Of a stretch of 64,000 nt of DNA, positions 56,739 to 64,000 are shown in pieces (position 1 is the stretch's first letter; each line of letters opens with the position of its first letter). The notes beneath the pieces are model-generated. The model was not told where the DNA came from and searched no databases. It saw nothing but the letters and a program-made list of their open reading frames with translations. The stretch is from NCBI GenBank assembly GCA_947650365.1, contig OX393550.1:73010978-73074977 (forward strand). Direction: 5' to 3'. The DNA comes from Chamaelirium japonicum. Lineage: Eukaryota > Streptophyta > Magnoliopsida > Liliales > Melanthiaceae. The position numbers and the translations under genes were made by a program.

Positions 56739-57425
56739 AAGCTGGACCACAAATCATGTTAAGTTTCTTCATCATCTTGAATGCCTCGCTCTTCTACGTC
56801 TTTGTAACGATGTCTCCTAATTATTCTTGAGTCTTGTAATACTTGAAAATGATCTCTCCATCCTTGACTAGATCTCGAATGTAATGAAATTTGATGTGTA
56901 TACAATACCTATTCCGCTTCCGTCGTACAAAGAGCCACAACTGATTGCTTCTTTGACACCCATGAAATTGCACCCGAACCAATGCTAAGTACATAACCCA
57001 AAGTGATTTTGAAATCTACACTTCCAACCCAATCACTATCACAACTTTTCAGCGCTTGCATAATGTATCCATCAACGGCTCCACTTACATATCACAAATT
57101 CTCTTACCGGCTTTCCAATGAATTATTTTTTGCTAATTCCATAAACCTACTAAGCATGCTCACCATGAACATAATAACCAGTCTTGGGGCCATCAAGTAC
57201 ATAAGGCTGCCAACAAAACTTCTAAAAGAATATCATCAACACTCTTTTTTTCATCAAACTTGCTTAGCTTCAAACCAACCTCTATATGAGTGCTAATAGG
57301 GATACCACCTTTCATTCTAAAAATCTTCAATACATTATTTGCATAATTCCTTTAAGCAATAAAAATGCCATCTTCATTTTGCTTCACCACATATCTAAGT
57401 GTACTTGTTGCGGGAGTTCATAGCC
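56739..57425 (-). pseudogene. Ty1/copia pol remnant: end of reverse transcriptase and RNase H
   Basis: Minus-strand translation with stops: VVKQNEDGIFIA, NYANNVLKIFRMKGGIPIST, VGSLMYL(M) and MFMVSMLSRFM, GSGAISWVSKKQSVVALCTT, and IKFHYIRDLVKDGEI. This is the canonical order at the 3' end of copia polyproteins, directly before the polypurine tract and LTR. Everything upstream is missing at about 57425. Confidence 0.85.
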
Positions 57426-58000
57426 CTGCAAAGGCAGGATGAAACCATCACTCATCAGGCTGCAGGTCTGTCACATCCTCGAAGAAAGCTACTGAGCAAT
57501 ATCAAATAGAAAGAGCACAACTCACAACCTGAGGAAGAAGAAGAAGGAGGAAAGAGGAAGAGAGGCTAGGCTTGGCATCAGGGGGCAACGAGGAAGGGAC
57601 AACGGCTTAGGTGTGGTGGGTATGGAGGAGGCGTCTGGGGGAGGGGGGAGGTTGGCTAGAGGTTATGAAGATAGTTTGGATATTATTATTATTATTATTT
57701 TTAAATCCGAGTGCCAAGCCGAGTTTGGTGGGTGCAAATAAGACGTGCCTTGTAAGAGTTAGGGTGTTGTTGAGGATAGTTCCTTCATGTTCCCATGACC
57801 AATTATGGCCACCCGTCATGTGAAGGTTTTTTTTTTCCTGTTTCCATTCATTAGGTAAAGCCTTTGTTTTGCCCTTGATCGAGATCATAATCTAGTTAGA
57901 AAGACTAGGAGCACTTAAATTAGTCCCATGTATTTGGGTTCATTTATATTTTTATATTATTATGTATAATTGATTCAAGGTTTTGAAAACAATATCATTG
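57426..58000. other. Spacer with an (ATT)n run
   Basis: Contains a purine-rich stretch (57530-57600) and (att)n at 57680-57700. Short ORFs on both strands are not recognised. Confidence 0.35.
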
Positions 58001-59585
58001 TGATATCTAGGGGACGACCTTAGGTCATTCATAGTTCAGGTTGGTTTTGTTATGATAGGGTTGGTTTAGTTGACAATCTAGTTTGGTTGAATAAAGACAC
58101 AGACACAAGGGGTCTGAAGCTGCACTAAGAAGGTTTGTGTGGTAGAGAATGGATCATCGTTATAGGAACCAGTATCCGAACTATATAATCTTAGATAGTC
58201 CTATTGTGCATGATATTCTTGTTTCATATGCTTGATGTATATCGTTTTCGAAGTTCAAAACAAGTATTTATCGAATTCATTCCAATGTTGATTTTGCACT
58301 CGTTTGAATTGTTAAAGTTGCATTTGAAAAATGAGATTTTTGTAATGATTTGACCGTTGCTCAATCGGGATTGAATCGGTTTTGAAAATAGATTTGAAAA
58401 AATTGAGTTTGGTATTGTCTGCTCTAGGATGATTGATCATCACTTTTTTGTTGATCTATCATTGAGTATTGACTAGTCTTGTACAATCAAAATATAACTC
58501 TTTTGTTGATGATTGATCAATGTTTAATCATCAGTTAAAGTGTGCAGTTCAAGAAATCTTGAATACATAAAACTGTTTTGGATGATTGACTGATGATCGA
58601 TCATCCCAACAGATCATACGGTCAGGGAAGCCAAACTGTGCATCCGTTGTTGGTCATTTTTACATGATTATTTTGTGATTTCATGTTTAGGGTTTTGGGG
58701 CCCTAAGAGGAAGAGAGAGCATTAAGGTTTGAGCCGTCAAAGTTTTCTCGTACAAATAGTTTTGTCAATTCTCATCCTCTCTGCATGTAGTTTGCATCAT
58801 CGGATCTTTGCATCTTTCTTCATTAGATTAGAACACTGATTTCTACGTTTCTTTTTTGGTTTGCCTTCTTTTCGTTTGATCAATGATTGACATCAAATTT
58901 TTCAATCAACTATCTGAGTGCCTGTGAGGTCTAGGTTTACTAGATGCATGAATGCTTGTTTGCATAAACCTAAAATCCTCCATCTTCTGATTTCTTGAGA
59001 TCGGTAGATCGGATCGTGTGTCGATCCGAAGACAATCCAAAGACTGATTTGTGGCACCGATCTGTCAAAAGATGTTGATGAAGCTAGAAGGACTCTAAAG
59101 ATTCCTTGAGGGAAATATCACGGTCTAGCGAGATCATATCAGAATACAAGGGCAACATGACTTGTGCGAAAGATCAAGGCACGAGGAGTGCAAATTTGTA
59201 GGGAAGTTGAGGTACTTATAGTGGTAATGTTGTCATATGATTAGTATTCTTATGGAATTAACACCAATTGATTATGGTGCCGGGTGAAGCCTCAGAGGAG
59301 GTGAATCCCCGAGGAGTACGTAGGCAATTGCCGAACCTCGTAAAAATCTCTCTCACAACATCTGTGATTGAAAGGATTGTCTTTCACTAGTAGTATATTC
59401 TATATACAAATTTGAAAAGATCTTCAAGGTGTTGTGTGTTTGCTGTCTATCTAATATTGTAATCTATTGTGATTGGTGCTCATTTTGCCTCTAGGATCAA
59501 TTAAGCTTGTTACTCCATATGTGAGAGAAATTGATTTTAAAACCGAAATAAATTGTGTTAAGCCTATTCACCGCCCCATAGGCAT
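58001..59585 (+). repeat. Possible remnant of a long copia-type LTR
   Basis: Rich in gatgattgatca/gatcgatcatc words (58430-58610), as in long LTRs of SIRE/Maximus-type elements, and at 59556-59585 has taagcctattcaccgcccc followed by ataggcatc, the phrase usually found just after such LTRs. No gag or pol follows and the left boundary is not seen. Confidence 0.4.
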
Positions 59586-59589
59586 CATT

Positions 59590-60114
59590 CCTATAGATCC
59601 TAGTTCTAAATAACCAAAGAGTTTGGTTTTTCGAATAATTTGGAACCAAATTCTCTAAATTGTGGAACCGAACCAAACCAAACCATTCCTAAGTAAGAGC
59701 CTAACAAATTAGAACCAGAAAATGTTTGGTTTGGTTCGATTGGGACTTGTGGGTTGATGGAATCCTTTTGTGCGTCCTTGAACATACAACTAGATAGCCA
59801 ATAAAAAATAGATACTACGTACTTGAACATATAGCTAAATAATGAAACCCCTCGTTCTTAAAATAGAGTTTTGATAATAATAAAGTAACCCAACAAAGCC
59901 AATGAGCCTAATGTCTACTACTCAACACCCATATATCTTAGCAGCTCGGTTCGGGTCACAAAACTCAAAATCCGAGAACCGAACAAAACGACCCGGTTTT
60001 TTTGATTTTGTACATCGTACAAAACCAAATTTTCCAATCACAAGATCCAAACCAAACCAATTAGGGTGAATTGGTTTGGTTTATGGGACAATAAGAACCA
60101 ATGAACACCCCTAG
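59590..60114. mobile_element. Decayed hAT-like element built from TTTGGTT words
   Basis: The right end AATGAACACCCCTA fits the hAT-like terminus pattern. The interior repeats ggtttggtt and accaaacca. The left terminus is not recognisable, so the start is approximate. Confidence 0.45.
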
Positions 60115-60235
60115 CGAACCTTTATGGGGACTAGAGGAACCACGACCCCCCAAACTTTTGGGAAAAGGCCTAAATTCTTCAAAATTATATTTCTTGCACT
60201 TGGTGGTACCTATTGGCTATCAAGTTGTGAATAAA

Positions 60236-60237
60236 TC

Positions 60238-60282
<45 letters not shown>
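60236..60282. repeat. (TTA)n microsatellite
   Basis: About 15 TTA units. Confidence 0.95.
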
Positions 60283-60284
<2 letters not shown>

Positions 60285-61174
60285 TCATTAGTCAACCCCA
60301 TGTTGATGTGATAAGATTGGATGCTAATGTCGAAGATGCATGCTACCCAAGGGCCCTCACATCTCTCAAAAAAGTAATTGAATGATTTAGCAATCTATTG
60401 TTCCAATTTTTTTTAATATATTTTTTTATTAATTATATTTTTTTTATTAATAATGGATACATTACTCTAGCATTATTGATTAACACGACATTTCTCACTT
60501 TCTAACCTTGATTTCTTGACAATATTAGAAAAAGGACTATCATGAGGATTAAAATATCTTTTAATTTTTATATAATTGTTTCTTATTAAAGGTGGGGGGG
60601 TGAGGGTATTGTTTCGTTTAGGCATGATCACAGTTATCTTTATATAGTAAAGATATAAAAAAAAAACACTCGATGGGTGCACAATCATTCGATGTGGGCA
60701 CTATGAGAGATAAATCGTGCTCCGCCAATTGCGTCGGACGACTGCGAAGACGAATGCAAGCAACTCTAAAAAACCACCGACTCAGAAAGCAGTTGCGGCC
60801 ACCGCCCATGGCCCCACCGGATGTTAAACAATGTTTCTCCAAACAATGATTGGTGCATCATAGTGATCACTCTCCATCAAAAGCCCTACAAAAAGGGCAA
60901 CTTGATTTTTATTTTTATTTTTTTTTAAAAAAGAGCACCTTAATTAGCAAAGATGCCCTCAATCATTGCACAAAGTTTAGCAAACAACTTGCCAAAAAAA
61001 AAAAAAAAAGTTTAGCAAACAATATTTCTTGTAATAAAATTATTTTAAATAAAAATGTGTTGTGCCGATCCCATGGGAATATTTCATGGAAAGGGCTTCA
61101 GCGTCAGTTCCTCAAATCCCGAGGGCCTAATAACTCCTCTAATCGCAGGTAGCCATCGGGTCCTCCGCGGTACC
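60283..61174. other. Upstream region of the PB1 gene
   Basis: AT-rich with several A- and T-runs. No clear TATA box; ttttaaataaaaatgtg at 61042 is the nearest AT element. The gene's frame is open without a stop back to 61055, so a start upstream of 61175 cannot be excluded. Confidence 0.3.
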
Positions 61175-62470
61175 ATGACCTCCCACCATCTCTCCGAGCC
61201 CGACTCCGCCTCAAACTCGGTGGCTTCCACCCCCCGCTCCGACCACCCGCCCGCCCGGTGGCACCAAGACGACGCCGCAGCCGCCCCACGCGTCCGCCTC
61301 ATGTGCAGCTTCGGCGGCCGCATCCTCCCCCGCCCCCACGACAACCAGCTCCGCTACGTCGGCGGCGACACCCGCATCGTCGCGGTCCACCGCTCCGCCA
61401 CCTTCTCCGCCCTCCACTCCAAGCTCGCAAAGCTCGGCGGCGCCTCCGACGTCGCCGTCAAGTACCAGCTCCCCAACGAGGACCTCGACGCCCTCATCTC
61501 CGTCACCACCGACGAGGACGTCGAGAACATGATGGAGGAGTACGACCGCCTCCTCCTCGGCTCCTCTGACGCCACAGGACGGACCCCTCGCCTCCGCGTC
61601 TTCCTCTTCCCCCCCGGCGGCGGCGGCGGCGGGTTCGGGTCCATCCTCGATGGATCAGGCTCCAAGCGCGACAGCTGGTTCCTCGACGTCCTCAACGGCG
61701 GCGCCGGAAGCCTCGAGCGCGGCCGGTCAGAGGCCTCCTCCATCATGTCCGAGGTCCCCGACTACCTCTTTGGCCTCGACAACAACTCAGACGACCCCAA
61801 ACCCAAGCCCCGGCGGGCTCTCGATAACGTCTCCGATCCGGGATCGCCGATTCCCGCCACGTCAACCCCAAAGTACTGCTCCACCTCATCGGTGCCGCCC
61901 GTCTCTCCGTCCCCGAATCTCCCGCCGGTCAAGACGAAGCCAGAGACCAGCGACACTCCAGGCGGACCGGAGGAAACCCGAGACGTGCCGGTCGAAGCGC
62001 AGGTCCATCAGCAAGCAGGCCATATAGGGAACCCGGTCTGGCAGTACGTGCAGGAGCCGGTTCCAGTTTACTACATGCAGGGTTCGGTTCACGGCGGCAA
62101 CTTACCGGTCCGGCCTGTCCCGATTCCCGTCCAATACTTCAACCAGGTACCGCAGATGGCTGGAGGGGGGCAGGTACCTGTTGGATATAACCCGCCGGTT
62201 CAAGGGGTTTGGAGTAAACCGATCCATGCTGGACCGGTTTACATGGGTGGTCCACTGGCCGAGCGGCCGGCGGTCCCTGGGTCATATAATTATCAGGCGA
62301 CGACAGTCATGATGGCGGCGGCAGAGCCTTACGAGGTACCGGCGGGTGGAGAGTTGATGAGGAATCCCGGGGTGATCCCCACCTATCCGGCGGCGGCTGG
62401 GCTTCCTTCGGTGGGAGGTGAGCCGCAGGCGATCATCGGCTCGGAGACGAGGATTGCTCGGGCTTCCTAG
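61175..62470 (+). CDS. PB1-domain (octicosapeptide/Phox/Bem1p) protein
   Basis: A single open exon of 431 residues from the ATG at 61175 (MTSHHLSEPDSASNSVAS); this start is chosen because the family begins with a short Ser/Pro-rich stretch before PB1. The PB1 domain spans about residues 38-130: VRLMCSFGGRILPRPHDNQL, YVGGDTRIVAVHRSATFSAL, KYQLPNEDLDALISVTTDED and VENMMEEYDRL. The acidic OPCA motif (EDLDALISVTTDEDV) is intact, while the first-strand lysine of type II domains is replaced, so it should offer an acidic face to a basic partner. A low-complexity tail follows, with a Gly run (FPPGGGGGGFG), Pro/Ser-rich parts, then a Tyr/Pro/Gln-rich end (PVWQYVQEPVPVYYMQGSVH), as in plant PB1 proteins of the POQ type (for example At5g64430). 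These act as scaffolds; the partner here is unknown. GC content is high compared with its flanks, which is normal for monocot first exons. Confidence 0.93.
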   Translation: MTSHHLSEPDSASNSVASTPRSDHPPARWHQDDAAAAPRVRLMCSFGGRILPRPHDNQLRYVGGDTRIVAVHRSATFSALHSKLAKLGGASDVAVKYQLPNEDLDALISVTTDEDVENMMEEYDRLLLGSSDATGRTPRLRVFLFPPGGGGGGFGSILDGSGSKRDSWFLDVLNGGAGSLERGRSEASSIMSEVPDYLFGLDNNSDDPKPKPRRALDNVSDPGSPIPATSTPKYCSTSSVPPVSPSPNLPPVKTKPETSDTPGGPEETRDVPVEAQVHQQAGHIGNPVWQYVQEPVPVYYMQGSVHGGNLPVRPVPIPVQYFNQVPQMAGGGQVPVGYNPPVQGVWSKPIHAGPVYMGGPLAERPAVPGSYNYQATTVMMAAAEPYEVPAGGELMRNPGVIPTYPAAAGLPSVGGEPQAIIGSETRIARAS

Positions 62471-62712
62471 TGATATTTAGAAGAGGTAAGATTTTGAGGC
62501 CTGCTATGTTTTTATTTGCTTCTCTGATTTCCCGTGTTTGTTGGAATTATTCCTCCAACTTTATGTACAAAAGGTTTGATTGTAAATTTGAAGGATTCCA
62601 AACAATCCAATTGTTGCTTTGAAATATTTTCTTCTGAATTTCTGTATAAATCGCTTGATTGTAAATTATGCACTCCAGTTTGATTCGACCGAGGGGTGAA
62701 GAGATAAAATTT

Positions 62713-63180
62713 AGCTCCAGCTTCTTGTGTGTCTCTAGGGCTTCAGTCACCTGCTCTGTCCACGATCCAATGCTCTAATCACCTTGGTCGACCATGATAT
62801 CAGGCTTAATCTTGGGCCCCGGTCACTTGCGACATTGGATCCGGCTTCTTGCATGCTTTTAGGGCTTCGATCACCTACTCTGTCCACGATCCATTACTTC
62901 AATCAACTTCGTCGACCATAATTTGGGGCTTAATCTAGGGTTTCGGTCACCTGCGACCTTGAGTCTGGCTTCTTGCGTGACTCTATGGCTTCAGTCACCT
63001 ACTTCGTCCACGATCCACTACTCCGATCACCTTCGTCAACCATAAATTTTGGGCTTAATCTAGGGCTCTGGTCACCTATGTTTTAGGGCTTAATCTAGGG
63101 CTCTGGTCAACTGCGATTTCTGACCATGATCAAGGGCTTTGGTCACTTGCAACTGTTGGAAGGATCTAGGGCTTTGGTCG
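62713..63180. repeat. Tandem repeats of about 125 bp downstream of the PB1 gene
   Basis: Three clear units, each with ggcttcttgcrtg, agggcttc.gtcacct, tccacgatccaytactc, aatcaccttcgtcgacca and gggcttaatctaggg, then two or three shortened units (gggctctggtcacct words). Units start at about 62713, 62837 and 62960. No coding frame is conserved across units. Confidence 0.85.
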
Positions 63181-64000
63181 CCAAGAATTTGGGTATAATG
63201 GGCATAATCCAGGACCCCCCTCCCTTCTCTATTGAACCAAAAAGGTTTTGAAAATAGAAAAGGATTTCACCCCCATTTCCTGGCATTTTCCTTGAATAAA
63301 CGAAATACCGTAATCCTATTTTGATTCCCTAGCTAGAATAGGATGCCAGATAATCAGAATAGCATTCGAAGAGTGTATTTCACAAGCCAAACGACCCCTT
63401 AGAGGGTAATAAATGAAAATGTGATGCCATATACAACCTACTAAATACCAAAGACGGTCCTAACTTAAATATGAAAAAAGTACTCAACAAGTCCCCACAT
63501 CATCCCTGCTCTTTTGCTAAGGGAAACCCATGTCTGATGTTGTCTTCTTCTGCCTTGTAAATGACGCCACTTGCAATCCACCACATTCGTCCCCTTCCTC
63601 CTCCTCCTTCCCATCATTTTTCCTCCTCCCTCCTCTTTTTTCACAATTTTAATCCAAATGCATCTATGCATTCAATCATGGAGGTCGAATGCATCTATGA
63701 TACGTGTAATTCAGCCTTTGGAGTCCGAATGCATTCCAACGATTGAATGTTCTGTAGATGCACTTGGTCTCCATGGCCAAATGCATAGGAGGTGCACTTG
63801 CCCTGGAATGATTGAGTGCAGTGATTGCCAAGAGGAGAAAGAAGAGGGGAAAGAGGAGGAGGAAGAAGGGGAGGCGGAACATAAGAGGAGGAGAAGGAAA
63901 AGGGAGAGGAGGAAACAAGAAAAGGAGGACGAGGATGTGGAAGGAGGTAGCGCCTAAAATAGTCAAGTGTCATGATTTCCAAGAGGAGGAAGAAGAGGGG
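63181..64000. other. Window end: pyrimidine and purine tracts with gaatgcat repeats
   Basis: A cctcctcc tract (63593-63640) is followed by several aatgcat words (63657-63790) and an aggagga/aagaggag purine tract (63830-63945). ORFs on both strands here are long (to 128 codons) but are low-complexity Glu/Arg or Leu/Pro/Phe strings. The pyrimidine tract and purine tract may be two arms of a foldback element cut by the window end. Confidence 0.4.

Noticed and set aside
61258..62027. Alternative-frame ORFs within the PB1 gene
   Set aside because: Arg/Pro/His-rich shadows; only the 61175-62470 frame has the PB1 motifs.
63571..63957. 128-codon ORF at the window end
   Set aside because: Its second half is a purine-tract Glu/Arg/Lys string, and the first half is a pyrimidine-tract Leu/Pro/Ser string; no family features.

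Overview
This is nuclear DNA from a flowering plant. It has spliced genes with GT..AG introns, plant-specific protein families, several L1-type LINEs, an RTE-type LINE, tRNA-derived SINEs, LTR elements with an initiator-Met primer site, and many short terminal-inverted-repeat elements. The three recognisable genes have very GC-rich first exons, which fits a monocot or a magnoliid better than a typical eudicot; I cannot name the species.

Genes are sparse. (1) 10.9-12.3 kb, plus: a two-exon gene for a small secreted, probably GPI-anchored cysteine-rich protein of the Arabidopsis At4g28100 type. (2) 14.3-16.0 kb, minus: at least four exons with consistent splice phases, an unrecognised conserved-looking protein, probably incomplete at its 5' end. 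(3) 28.2-28.8 kb, minus: a WRC-domain exon matching the amino-terminal part of JMJ25-type histone lysine demethylases; no JmjC exons are visible downstream. (4) 61.2-62.5 kb, plus: a PB1-domain protein. There is no operon-like relation between them.

Most of the window is transposable elements, many nested. Region by region: 0.1-2.8 kb decayed L1 LINE; 4.4-10.0 kb MITEs, a LINE 3' end and hAT-like elements; 13.0-18.97 kb hAT-like elements around gene 2; 19.4-22.2 kb a complete non-autonomous LTR element; 22.6-26.5 kb a decayed RTE LINE carrying two younger insertions; 27.0-28.2 kb a 1.2-kb foldback touching gene 3; 29.0-33.8 kb MITEs, hAT-like elements and a SINE; 34.8-38.6 kb an L1 LINE with endonuclease and reverse transcriptase; 38.6-43.3 kb nested MITEs, a SINE and a LINE; 45.0-46.8 kb an AT-rich island; 46.8-49.0 kb an LTR-like repeat-rich block; 51.8-55.2 kb an L1 LINE with a SINE inside its reverse transcriptase; 55.4-57.4 kb a solo LTR and the 3' part of a Ty1/copia element; 57.4-60.1 kb LTR-like and hAT-like remnants; after gene 4, tandem repeats to the window end.

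The most striking pattern is a set of about a dozen short elements, most with 8-bp target duplications, whose interiors are built from reiterations of a short word that differs between families (GGGTCGG, ACCAAACCG, CGATAC, GACAC, TATATCG and others). No CRISPR, phage or bacterial-type system is present. Elements were bounded by eye from direct and inverted repeats, so edges without a stated target duplication are approximate.
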